Shown here: positions 25,666-34,081 of the stretch, piece by piece
How the letters are laid out: each line of letters starts with the position of its first letter
Numbering within the stretch: the stretch's first letter is position 1
Source: Candidatus Rhodobacter oscarellae
Lineage (GTDB): Bacteria > Pseudomonadota > Alphaproteobacteria > Rhodobacterales > Rhodobacteraceae
Assembly: GCF_001078595.1 (NCBI RefSeq)
Contig: NZ_LFTY01000002.1
Span: 2,537,773 to 2,601,772 of the forward strand
DNA: 64,000 bases
Direction: 5' to 3'
Notes under the pieces: model-generated
Database searches by the model: none
Told to the model about the DNA's origin: nothing
What the model saw: the letters and a program-made list of their open reading frames with translations, nothing else
Position numbers and translations under genes: made by a program

Positions 25666-27462
25666 ATGTTCCAGTCCTTCGACGCCCCCACCTCCCCCGA
25701 GCAAGGCCCGCCGCGCCTGGCCGCGCTGCGCGCCGAGTTGGCCAAGGAAGGGCTCGATGGGTTCCTCGTGCCCCGCGCGGACGCGCATCAGGGCGAATAC
25801 GTGGCGCCCTGCGATGACCGCCTGGCCTGGCTGACCGGGTTCAGCGGCTCGGCGGGGTTCTGCGCGGCGCTGCGGGACATCGCGGGCGTCTTCGTCGACG
25901 GGCGCTACCGGGTGCAGGTCAAGGACCAGACCGCGGATGTCTTCACTCCGGTGGACTGGCCCGAGGTGAAGCTGGGCGATTGGCTTGTGGAGCAGCTCCC
26001 CGATGGCGGCACGGTCGCGCTTGACCCCTGGCTGCATACATTGGGCGAAATCGAGACGCTTCAGACGCGCCTTTCGGGCACCGGCATTGCGCTGAAGGAA
26101 ACTGGCAACCTGGTGGACCGCATCTGGCCCGATCAACCGCCGCGCCCCGCCGAGCCGGTCACCCAGTTCCCCAAGGAATTCGCCGGCAAAGGCGACGAGA
26201 CCAAGCGCGCCGAGATCGCTGAGGCTTTGCGGGCGGCGGCCCAAAGGGCCGCGATCCTCACCTTGCCGGACTCGATCTGCTGGCTGCTTAACATCCGCGG
26301 GCAGGACATCCCCCGCAACCCGATCACCCATGCCTTCGCGATCCTCCACGATGACGGGCGGGTCGAGCTGTTCTCGGACCCCGCCAAGTTCGCCGGGCTC
26401 GGGCCGGATCCCGCGATCACCCTGCGCGGTTGGGACGCGTTCGAGGCCGCGCTTGCGGGCCTGACAGGCCCGGTCCGCGTTGACAAGGACAGCGCGCCGC
26501 TCGCGGTCACGCGCGTCCTGGAACAGGCCGAGGTGGCGATTGTTTATGATCGCGACCCGTGCATCCTGCCCAAGGCCTGCAAGACCGAGGCCGAGATCAA
26601 CGCGACCCGCACGGCGCATCTGCGCGACGCCGCCGCCATGTGCGAGTTTCTCGCCTGGCTGGACGTTGAGGCCCCCAAAGGCCAGCTGACCGAGATCTCG
26701 GTGGCGCAGAAGCTAGAGGGCTTCCGGCGCGCCACCAACGCGCTCAAGGACATCTCCTTCGACACGATCTCTGCGGTCGGGCCGAACGCCGCCCTGCCGC
26801 ATTACCGCGTCTCGCACGCCTCCAACCTCCCCGTCACGACCGGCGAGCTGCTGCTGGTCGACAGCGGCGGGCAATACCAGGACGGCACCACCGATATCAC
26901 CCGCACCATGGCCATCGGCACGCCAAAGCCAGAGCATGTGCAGTGCTTCACCCGCGTGCTGCAGGGGATGATCGCGATCTCGATGCTGCGCTGGCCGCGC
27001 GGGCTGGCCGGGCGCGACCTGGACGCCCTGGCGCGCTTCCCCTTGTGGAAGGCCGGGCTGGATTACGACCACGGCACCGGGCACGGCGTAGGGGTCTACC
27101 TTTGCGTCCATGAGGGGCCCGCGCGGCTCTCCAAGATCTCGCAGGTGCCGCTGGAGCCCGGCATGATCCTATCCAACGAGCCCGGCTATTACCGAGAGGG
27201 CGCTTTTGGCATCCGCATCGAGAACCTGATTGTGGTGCAGGAGGCACCCGCCCTGCCGGGCGGAGATCCGAAACGGGAGATGTTCGACTTTGAGACCATC
27301 ACCTGGGTGCCGATTGACCGCAGCTTGATCGACACGGGGGCTCTGAGCGCGGAGGAACGCGCGTGGGTCAACGACTATCATGCTGAGGTCAAAGCGAAAG
27401 TCTCTGGCCGCGTCAGCCCCGAGACCAAGGCGTGGCTCGACAGGGCCACCGCGCCGATTTGA
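25666..27462 (+). CDS. Aminopeptidase P family (M24B) Xaa-Pro aminopeptidase
   Basis: 598 residues, the three-domain long form: two creatinase-like N-terminal domains (about 1-320) and the pita-bread catalytic domain. Metal ligands are visible: Asp residues in LLVDSGGQYQDGTTDITRT, His in GTGHGVG, Glu in SNEPGYY and Glu in IRIENL. It removes N-terminal residues that precede proline, in the cytoplasm. AAAAAGGAG precedes the ATG. The gene is probably monocistronic. Confidence 0.94.
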   Translation: MFQSFDAPTSPEQGPPRLAALRAELAKEGLDGFLVPRADAHQGEYVAPCDDRLAWLTGFSGSAGFCAALRDIAGVFVDGRYRVQVKDQTADVFTPVDWPEVKLGDWLVEQLPDGGTVALDPWLHTLGEIETLQTRLSGTGIALKETGNLVDRIWPDQPPRPAEPVTQFPKEFAGKGDETKRAEIAEALRAAAQRAAILTLPDSICWLLNIRGQDIPRNPITHAFAILHDDGRVELFSDPAKFAGLGPDPAITLRGWDAFEAALAGLTGPVRVDKDSAPLAVTRVLEQAEVAIVYDRDPCILPKACKTEAEINATRTAHLRDAAAMCEFLAWLDVEAPKGQLTEISVAQKLEGFRRATNALKDISFDTISAVGPNAALPHYRVSHASNLPVTTGELLLVDSGGQYQDGTTDITRTMAIGTPKPEHVQCFTRVLQGMIAISMLRWPRGLAGRDLDALARFPLWKAGLDYDHGTGHGVGVYLCVHEGPARLSKISQVPLEPGMILSNEPGYYREGAFGIRIENLIVVQEAPALPGGDPKREMFDFETITWVPIDRSLIDTGALSAEERAWVNDYHAEVKAKVSGRVSPETKAWLDRATAPI

Positions 27463-27523
27463 CATAGGATTGACGCATATGTCCTGCTAGGGTCGTCCCT
27501 ATTCAATAAAGGGGGAGAGCAGA

Positions 27524-27865
27524 ATGGCCGATCACATTAACATCCGACAGGCGCCGGGCACCTGGGTCGTGCGCGCCGCGGGCGCCGTTCTGGGCGAGAG
27601 CCAGAACGCGCTGGAGCTGACCGAGGGCAGCTATCCGCCAGTGATCTACTTCCCCCGCGGCGACATCGCCATGGCCTTCCTGGACCAGACCGAAAAGACC
27701 AGCCACTGCCCGCATAAGGGCGACGCGAGCTATTTCACCATCGAGGGAAAATCCGGCCCGCTCACCGACGCCGCCTGGAGCTATGAAGACCCCAAGGACG
27801 CCGTCGCGGCGATCAAGGACCACCTGGCCTTCTACACCGACCGCGTCACCGTCGAGCAGCTGTAG
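27524..27865 (+). CDS. DUF427-family protein
   Basis: 113 residues, the single-domain form. The DUF427 core is visible: WVVRAAGAVLGESQNALELTEG, PPVIYFPRGDI and the invariant TSHCPHKGDASYF followed by AAWSYEDP. The CPxKG segment suggests ligand or metal binding, but the function of the family is unknown. A strong site, GGGGGAGAG, precedes the ATG. It stands alone. The 297 bp after it (27866-28162) show no gene. Confidence 0.93.
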   Translation: MADHINIRQAPGTWVVRAAGAVLGESQNALELTEGSYPPVIYFPRGDIAMAFLDQTEKTSHCPHKGDASYFTIEGKSGPLTDAAWSYEDPKDAVAAIKDHLAFYTDRVTVEQL

Positions 27866-28162
27866 GCGCCGGAACGATCCCCCGCTCCGCATCCTGACAG
27901 AAAACCAAGGCGCATTGCCGTCATGGGCCTTGCCGTGGTCTCACCCGGCGGGTGGCGCTTTCTCGCGCGACTGGAAGGTTGCGCGCAGCGCGTGGTGCTC
28001 CCAAAGGAGTCAGCGTATTCCGGGATGGGTGGCTTCCTGACGCGAAGGACGGTGTCGTCTGCCGCCCCCGAAAGAGTGCCCGCATCCGCAATGTCGCAGC
28101 GCTGGTACGCAAGCCGCGCCGGGCTCTGCCGGGGCGCGGCTCTCATGTGTTTCAGCCCAGCC

Positions 28163-29071
28163 CTAAGGAGCAATACCGTGCAATTGCGCGATGTCGGCCT
28201 CAAGCTCGGCCTTCTGCGCGTCGCTCAGCGGCACCAAAGGCGGCGCCATGCGCGTCCAGGTCGCGTCGCCGCTGCGCCAGGCCTCCACCTGCTTCATCGC
28301 GGCCATAAGCGGGTATTTCGACGCCACCACGCGCGCCGCCTTGACCTTGGCGAACGCGGCGCTGTCCGGGCCTGCCGCCCTGCCCGCCTGCGCCAGCGCC
28401 CCGAACGCGTTGGTCGAGCCCGAGATCAAGCCCGCGCAGCCACCGGCCAGCCCCTCAAAGAGCAACGCCTCGCTGGAGGGATAGACGTCAAAACCGCCCT
28501 CAACACCGCCGGTTGCATCCGCGAAGGCCAGCGCCTGGGACATGTCGCCACTGGAATCCTTCAGCCCCGCAACCACCGGGCCAAACGCCTGTTTCAACCG
28601 CACCACCACATCCACCGGGATCGGGGTCATCGAGACCTGCGGGAAGTGGTAGAGATAAACCCGCAGTCGGTCATCTCCGACCGCCTCGATCAGCCGCGAG
28701 AAATAGGCATAGAGCCCCTCGTCGCTTGGGTTCTTTTAATAGAAGGGTGGCAGGACCAGCACGTTGCAGAACCCAGCCGCGACCGCCGCCGAGGTCAGAT
28801 CAACCGCATCCGAGGTCGCGCAGGACCCGGTGCCAAAGATCACGCGGTTCGGGTCGAACCCCGTCTCGGCGAACGCCCCCGGCAAGGCCATGCGATCGCG
28901 GTAGCCAATCGAGTTGCCCTCGCCTGTCGTGCCGGTCGGCGCCACGCCGTCACAGCCTCCGTCGGTCACAAGGTGTTTGCAGTAGGCAATCAGCTTATCG
29001 GCGTCCAACGCGCCATCTTCGCCGAATGGCGATACAGCGGCGGCATAGATCCCCCGGATGGCTTTGCTCAT
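28163..29071 (-). pseudogene. Dihydrodipicolinate synthase-family aldolase broken by one in-frame stop
   Basis: From the ATG at 29071 the reading frame is open for 111 codons, hits TAA at 28738-28736, and continues in the same frame to 28163 with uninterrupted homology. The TGTTGEG motif and Schiff-base lysine K171 (AGLKDSSG) are intact. The stop falls in PPFY-stop-KNPSDEGL, where relatives have a second Tyr (PYYNRPSQEGL in E. coli DapA). The change is one base, TAY to TAA. That position equals Tyr107 of E. coli DapA, part of its catalytic triad. The original substrate is unknown; relatives act on keto-acids in sugar-acid catabolism. A sequencing error would have the same appearance. Confidence 0.85.
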
Positions 29072-29203
29072 GTCTATCCTCCCTAACACGATCCCGCCTA
29101 GACACGCTTAAACCGCCAAGCCCGTCAATGCTTTACGTGCAAATGCTTGAGGACATCTCGCATAGATCGTCACTTTAAGCCTGGAGTGGGCCTTTGGGCC
29201 TGC

Positions 29204-29345
29204 CAAATCTCTTGCAAGAGATTTGCACTTTCCTTGCAAGGAAAGTGGGCCCGCGCGTTGGTAAGACGTTGCGATAGAGCCAGCATTTCGGGTCGCGCCG
29301 AAGAAACTCTTGCAAGAGTTTCGCAATTTTCTTGCAAGAAAATTG
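29204..29345 (+). repeat. Palindrome module, copy 4 (full, all four palindromes perfect)
   Basis: P1 29204-29225, P2 29226-29247, spacer of 55 bp, P3 29303-29322, P4 29324-29345. Every palindrome has the GC centre. The spacer begins GGCCCGC and ends TTCGGGTCGCGCCGAA, like copy 3. It lies between the divergent starts of the broken aldolase gene and the GST gene, so at least here it is not at a transcript end. Confidence 0.94.
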
Positions 29346-29467
29346 CGGCGCGCCAATGCACGCTTCGGGCCAAGATTGATCTTTCGCTCTAAATGCCCCC
29401 GAAGAAATTGAGCTTCCCTCCCGGCCCCGCTACTGTTCTGCCAACGCACTCAAACCGCGAGCACAGC

Positions 29468-30106
29468 ATGATCGATCTCTACACCTGGACCACCCCTAAT
29501 GGCCGCAAGGTCTCGATCCTGCTCGAGGAGCTGGGCGCCGACTACACCGCCCATGCCGTCGACATCACCAAGGACGCGCAGTTCGCCCCGGACTTCCTCA
29601 AGATCGCCCCCAACAATCGCATCCCCGCGATCGTCGACCACGACACGGGCGTGCAGATGATGGAGACCGGCGCGATCATGCTGTATCTGGCCGAGAAACA
29701 TGACCGCTTCTTGCCCAAAGGCAAGGACCGCTGGGCCGCAATCGAGTGGCTTATGTGGCAGATGGGCGGGCTCGGGCCGATGCTGGGCCAGGTGCATCAC
29801 TTCGTGAAATACAACGCGGGCAAGTCCGCCTATGCCGAGGAGCGCTATTCCAAGGAGGCGCGGCGGCTCTATGGCGTGCTGGATCGGCGGCTGGCCGGGC
29901 GCGACTACATGATTGGCGAAGATCGGGGCGCTTATTCCATCACGGATATGGCCTGCTGGCCCTGGGTCTCGCGCTTTGAGTGGCAGGAGATCGACCTGGG
30001 CGATTTCCCGAACGTGCGCGACTGGTACCTTCGCATTGCCGAGCGCCCCGCCGTGCAGCGCGGCTATCAGGTACCAAAATACGTGACGGATGTGCCAATA
30101 CCCTAA
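29468..30106 (+). CDS. Glutathione S-transferase family protein (YfcG/nu-like)
   Basis: 212 residues from the ATG at 29468, preceded by CGAGCACAGC; an open frame further upstream is not needed. The N-terminal thioredoxin-like domain is LYTWTTPNGRKVSILLEELG, with cis-Pro in NNRIPAIVD and the glutathione-binding acidic/Ser-like segment METGAIMLYLAEKH. The helical C-terminal domain has YSITDMACWPWV. The TTPNGRK active-site pattern matches YfcG/Ure2-type enzymes with disulfide reductase activity. Convergent with the GMC oxidoreductase. Confidence 0.92.
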   Translation: MIDLYTWTTPNGRKVSILLEELGADYTAHAVDITKDAQFAPDFLKIAPNNRIPAIVDHDTGVQMMETGAIMLYLAEKHDRFLPKGKDRWAAIEWLMWQMGGLGPMLGQVHHFVKYNAGKSAYAEERYSKEARRLYGVLDRRLAGRDYMIGEDRGAYSITDMACWPWVSRFEWQEIDLGDFPNVRDWYLRIAERPAVQRGYQVPKYVTDVPIP

Positions 30107-30123
30107 GCTTGGTAGCGGGGCCG

Positions 30124-31716
30124 TCAGGTCAGAAACGAGGCCCCCATCTCGCCGATCAGCAACGCCGCCGCGTTCGTGTTCGCGGCGGGCATGGTGGGCA
30201 TAATCGAGGCGTCCACGACCCGCAAATTCCGCAGCCCATGCACGCGCAACTGGTGATCCACGACCGAACCCTCCTGCGCGCGCGGCCCCATGCGGCAGGT
30301 GCCGATCATGTGGAACGTCGTGGTGCCGCGTTCCACTGCGGTCTGCAGCAGCTCTTCATCCGATTGCATCGCGTCGCCGGGATAGATCTCGCCCGCAAAA
30401 AAGGGCTGCATCGGCGGGGTGCGCATCAGCTGCCGCGCCAGGCGAAGCCCCGCGAGCAGGACACGGCGGTCCTCGGGTGCGCTTAAGTAATTGGGCTGTA
30501 TCTGCGGTTTCTCGAACGGGTCCGAGGAGCGCGCCAGCACCGTGCCGGTGCTTTCGGGGCGCTGCTGCCAGGCGGCCAGGGTCATGCCCGGAAGGTCGTC
30601 CAGCTGGCTCTGATTGCCCTCCTTGTAGCTCGCGGGCATGAAGGTGATCTGCAGATCGCTCTCGTCGAGCACCGGGTTGGATTTGGCGAAGGCGTAGCAG
30701 ACCGTGGACGGCAAGCTCAGAACCGAGGGGCGCCCGGCCAGCCATTTGGCGACCTCGCCCGCGAATGCCATGCCCCGCGTGCGCTCGTTGAAGGTCTGCG
30801 TGCCCTTCACCCTCGCCGTGAAACGCGGCGTATAATGGTCGCGCAGGTTTTGTCCGACACCGGGCAGCGCGTGCCGCAGGGCCACTCCAATGCGGCCCAG
30901 ATGCGCCGGGTCGCCTATACCGGAGAGCTGCAAGAGCTGAGGCGAGTTGATCACCCCGCCCGCAAGGATGACCTCGCGCCTGGCCTTGACCTCGAACGAT
31001 CTCCCGCCGCGGCGCACAAGCACACCGGTTGCGGTCTTGCCCTCAAAGCTGATCTCGGTGGCGTGGGATTTGGTCAGCACGCGCAAATTGGGGTTCTTCA
31101 GGTTGGGCTGCAGAAAGGCCCTTGCCGCGCTCTGCCTGCGCCCCGCGGCGATTGTGCGCTGCGAATAGGCCGCGCCGAACTGCGCCCCGGCGTTGTAATC
31201 AGGGTTGCGCGGGATGCCGAGCGTCTCAGCGCCGTCCAGGAAGGCCTCACAAATGGGATGCGTCCAGTCGGTCGGCGTCACCGCCAGCGGCCCGCCGCGC
31301 CCACGCGCGCCGTCCTGGTCGGGGCCGAGCCAGGTCTCAAGATCGCGAAAGCTCGGCAGCACGCTGGCGTAGTCCCAGCCCGGATTGCCAAGCTGCGCCC
31401 AGTGGTCAAAGTCCGACGGCGCACCACGGTTGAAGACATTGCCGTTGATCGCGGACGATCCGCCCAGCGTCTTGCCTCGCGGCACCGGAATGCGGCGCCC
31501 GCCGGTCCAGTCCGACGGCTCCGCCTCGTACATCCAGTTGAACCGCGCGTTGCGCATCAGCTTCATCCAGCCGACGGGCAGATGGATCATGGGGTGCCAG
31601 TCCGCCGGGCCGGCCTCGATCAGGCAGACGCTGTGGCGCGTGCGCTCGACCAAGCGGGCAGCCAGCACGCAACCCGCCGAGCCCGCGCCGACGATGACGT
31701 AGTCGAATTCCTCCAT
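30124..31716 (-). CDS. GMC-family oxidoreductase (choline/alcohol dehydrogenase type)
   Basis: 530 residues, normal length. The FAD-binding ADP fold is YVIVGAGSAGCVLAARL at residues 6-22. GMC signature 1 is GKTLGGSSAINGNVF and signature 2 is the GGVINSPQLLQLSGIG region. The C-terminal TTFHMIGTCRMGP carries the conserved active-site His. It oxidises an alcohol and passes electrons to a quinone or oxygen; the substrate is unknown. It lies downstream of the SDR on the same strand but across a 378 bp spacer with a repeat, so it may be a separate unit. Confidence 0.92.
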   Translation of the reverse strand: MEEFDYVIVGAGSAGCVLAARLVERTRHSVCLIEAGPADWHPMIHLPVGWMKLMRNARFNWMYEAEPSDWTGGRRIPVPRGKTLGGSSAINGNVFNRGAPSDFDHWAQLGNPGWDYASVLPSFRDLETWLGPDQDGARGRGGPLAVTPTDWTHPICEAFLDGAETLGIPRNPDYNAGAQFGAAYSQRTIAAGRRQSAARAFLQPNLKNPNLRVLTKSHATEISFEGKTATGVLVRRGGRSFEVKARREVILAGGVINSPQLLQLSGIGDPAHLGRIGVALRHALPGVGQNLRDHYTPRFTARVKGTQTFNERTRGMAFAGEVAKWLAGRPSVLSLPSTVCYAFAKSNPVLDESDLQITFMPASYKEGNQSQLDDLPGMTLAAWQQRPESTGTVLARSSDPFEKPQIQPNYLSAPEDRRVLLAGLRLARQLMRTPPMQPFFAGEIYPGDAMQSDEELLQTAVERGTTTFHMIGTCRMGPRAQEGSVVDHQLRVHGLRNLRVVDASIMPTMPAANTNAAALLIGEMGASFLT

Positions 31717-31771
31717 CGAGCCAGGTTCGTCTGAGACCTATTCGAACGTCAATAGGGGCTGTGCGATACCT

Positions 31772-31922
31772 GTGATCTGGAGCGGTCGTTGCGAACACGC
31801 GCATTGCCTTAACCACGCTTGCCGACCCCAGGTGCAGCGGAACCCAAGCAATGCAACCGCCCGAGCTTGCCTCGGGCAGCGGCCGACCTCCCCCAGGAGG
31901 CCGCTTTTGCGACGCTGCAAAC
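31772..31922 (-). repeat. ~150 bp dispersed repeat, copy A
   Basis: On the minus strand this reads GCAGCGTCGCAAAAGCGGCC, CTGGGGGA, then GAGGCAAGCTCGGGCGG and TTGCATTGCTTGG, then GCAAGCGTGG and GCAACGACCGCTCC. The same blocks in the same order lie on the plus strand at 45751-45935. The spacer 31717-32094 has no gene besides this repeat. Confidence 0.8.
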
Positions 31923-32094
31923 CAATGAAACAACTGCGGTTGTAGAGAGCGCGCGCCAGGTGGCGATGTTGCGCAGGCGACCTCCAGGTCGGCCGCAGCC
32001 CGTGTTGCGCTTGGTTCAAGGCGGAGGCCCCGGGTCAAGCACGGGGCGGGAGTCTAACGCCCGCTCCAAGCCAATCCCGGAGCTACGCAAAGGC

Positions 32095-32859
32095 CTATTT
32101 GGGCGGCAGCCTCACCGCGCCATCCAGGCGCAGCGTGGTCCCGTTCAGATACCGGTTCGCCACGATCTGGCTGGCCATCAAGGCATATTCCTCCGGCGCG
32201 CCCAGCCGCGGCGGGAACGGCACGTCGGCGGCAATCTTGGCGGAGACCTCCTCGGGCAGGCCCTCCATCATCGGCGTGTTGAACAAGCCCGGCGCAATCG
32301 CAACCACGCGGATGCCCGCGCGGGCGAACTCGCGGGCGGCGGGCAGCGACATGGAGGCGATCGCCCCTTTCGAGGCAGCATAGGCCGACTGCCCAAGCTG
32401 GCCATCCTGCCAGGCGATAGAGGCGGTGTTGATTATGACTCCGCGCTCTCCGCCAGCGTCTGGCTCCAGGGTCATCATCCGTCGCGCGGCATGGGTCATA
32501 ACATAGTAGCTGCCGAACAGGTTGATCCTGAGAGTTCTCTCGAAGAGATCGAATGACGGGGTGCCGTCCCGCCCCACGATCCGCGCGGCCAGCCCGATCC
32601 CCGCACAGTTCACGGCCACGCGCGGGGCCTGCCCCAAAGCGGCCTCGGCCTCCGCTATGGCGGTCTCGACGGCCGCCGCGTCGCTGACATCCACTCCGAC
32701 GGCAATCCCGCCGATCTCGCCTGCGACCCGCTGGGCCGCCTCTTGGTCTAGGTCAAGGACGGCAACGCGCGCGCCCATTTCTGCGAAGTGCCGCGCGGTC
32801 GCCGCGCCAAGCCCGCTGCCGCCGCCTGTTATGAGTGCTCCGTTGCCCTTGAGTTCCAT
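32095..32859 (-). CDS. Short-chain dehydrogenase, 3-hydroxyacyl-CoA dehydrogenase type 2-like
   Basis: 254 residues from the ATG at 32859 (MELKGNGALITGGGSGLGAA). NAD-binding GGGSGLG lies at residues 12-18, the structural NCAG and the active-site SAYAASKGAI (Tyr-x3-Lys) are present, and Ser lies in INTASIAWQDG. The overall pattern resembles HSD10-type enzymes that oxidise short branched 3-hydroxyacyl-CoAs, although many SDRs share it. It is 148 bp downstream of the tartrate-type dehydrogenase on the same strand and likely belongs to that operon. Confidence 0.88.
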   Translation of the reverse strand: MELKGNGALITGGGSGLGAATARHFAEMGARVAVLDLDQEAAQRVAGEIGGIAVGVDVSDAAAVETAIAEAEAALGQAPRVAVNCAGIGLAARIVGRDGTPSFDLFERTLRINLFGSYYVMTHAARRMMTLEPDAGGERGVIINTASIAWQDGQLGQSAYAASKGAIASMSLPAAREFARAGIRVVAIAPGLFNTPMMEGLPEEVSAKIAADVPFPPRLGAPEEYALMASQIVANRYLNGTTLRLDGAVRLPPK

Positions 32860-33007
32860 ATGTGGTGTCCCTCCCGCGTGCCTTCTGCCGGCCGATTTCT
32901 GACTGTAAGTTGTATCGACTGCTTCGTGGGGCATCGCAACCGGGCCGAAACATTTTTGGCGGCCCAGGATTGCCCGCCCCCGGTCGTGAGCGGCGAGCCG
33001 TCGATGG

Positions 33008-34081
33008 CTAGATATTTTCACCCCGGATCGCGCGACAAACCGCATCGGTGACGTCTTGGGTCGTGGCGGTCCCCCCCACATCAGGCGTCACCGTTCCCGC
33101 GGCGCATGTTCGCTCGACGGCCCGCATCATGCGCGAGGCGGCCGCCGTCTCGCCAAGATGTTCCAGCATCTGCGCGGCGGTCCAAAAAGTCGCCACCGGG
33201 TTGGCGATGCCTTTGCCGGTGATGTCGAACGCCGAGCCGTGGATCGGCTCGAACATCGAAGGGTAGCGCCGCTCTGGGTCGATATTCGCGGTGGGCGCCA
33301 CGCCCAAAGAGCCCGCCAGCGCGCCCGCAAGATCCGACAGGATGTCCGCGTGCAGGTTGGTCGCCACGATTGTGTCCAGGCTGCGCGGCTCTTTCACCAT
33401 GCGCACCGTCATCGCGTCGACCAGCATCTTGTCCCAGGTCACGTCGGGGAACTCGGCGGATACCTCCGCGGCGATCTCGTCCCACATGACCATGCCATGC
33501 CTTTGGGCATTTGACTTTGTCACCACGGTCAAAAGCTTTCGCGGGCGCGACTGCGCCAGCTTGAACGCGTAGCGCATGATGCGGCTCACGCCCGCGCGGG
33601 TGAAGACGGCGACCTCGGTGGCGACCTCCTCGGGTAGGCCGCGATGGGCGCGCCCGCCCATGCCGGCATACTCGCCCTCAGAGTTCTCGCGCACGATCAC
33701 CCAATCAAGGTCACCGGGGCCCACCCCCGCCAGGGGCGCCTGGATGCCCGGCAGGATCCGCGTTGGGCGCACGTTGGCATATTGGTCAAACCCCTGGCAG
33801 ATCGGCAGCCTGAGGCCCCAAAGCGTCAGGTGATCGGCCACATCCGGCGCGCCCACCGCACCAAAAAGGATCGCGTCATAGGCCTTGAGCGTCTCGGTCC
33901 CGTCCTCGGGCATCAGCGCGCCCGTGCGCTTGTAGCGGTCCGAGCCCCAATCGAACTGCGTGACCTCCAGCGCAAATCCGCCGTCGCGCCTGGCCAGTGC
34001 CTGCAAGGCTTGCAGGCCCGCGGCGATGACCTCTGGCCCGATACCATCAGCGGGTATGGCCGCAATCTTGTAGGTTCTCAC
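33008..34081 (-). CDS. Tartrate dehydrogenase / D-malate dehydrogenase family
   Basis: 357 residues of the isocitrate/isopropylmalate dehydrogenase superfamily. The subgroup is indicated by ADGIGPEV, the substrate loop WGLRLPICQGFDQYANVRP, and RENSEGEYAGMGGR. Metal-binding Asp residues occur in DAMTVRM and the ATNLHADILSDLAG motif, and the NAD motif is PIHGSAFDITGKGIANP. Likely reactions are NAD- and Mn-dependent oxidation or decarboxylation of tartrate or D-malate. The GTG start overlaps the stop of the flavin monooxygenase gene by 4 bp (GTGA), so they are translationally coupled. Confidence 0.92.
   Translation of the reverse strand: MRTYKIAAIPADGIGPEVIAAGLQALQALARRDGGFALEVTQFDWGSDRYKRTGALMPEDGTETLKAYDAILFGAVGAPDVADHLTLWGLRLPICQGFDQYANVRPTRILPGIQAPLAGVGPGDLDWVIVRENSEGEYAGMGGRAHRGLPEEVATEVAVFTRAGVSRIMRYAFKLAQSRPRKLLTVVTKSNAQRHGMVMWDEIAAEVSAEFPDVTWDKMLVDAMTVRMVKEPRSLDTIVATNLHADILSDLAGALAGSLGVAPTANIDPERRYPSMFEPIHGSAFDITGKGIANPVATFWTAAQMLEHLGETAAASRMMRAVERTCAAGTVTPDVGGTATTQDVTDAVCRAIRGENI

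Noticed and set aside
31738-32019. Small minus-strand ORF containing RQARAVALLG
   Set aside because: Produced by the dispersed repeat; the same peptide appears in an ORF over the other copy at 45658, with no conservation outside the repeat.
34001-34020. Palindrome CCTGCAAG-GC-TTGCAGG resembling the CTTGCAAG family
   Set aside because: It lies inside the tartrate-type dehydrogenase coding sequence (LQALQAL) and has different arms; not part of the intergenic module.
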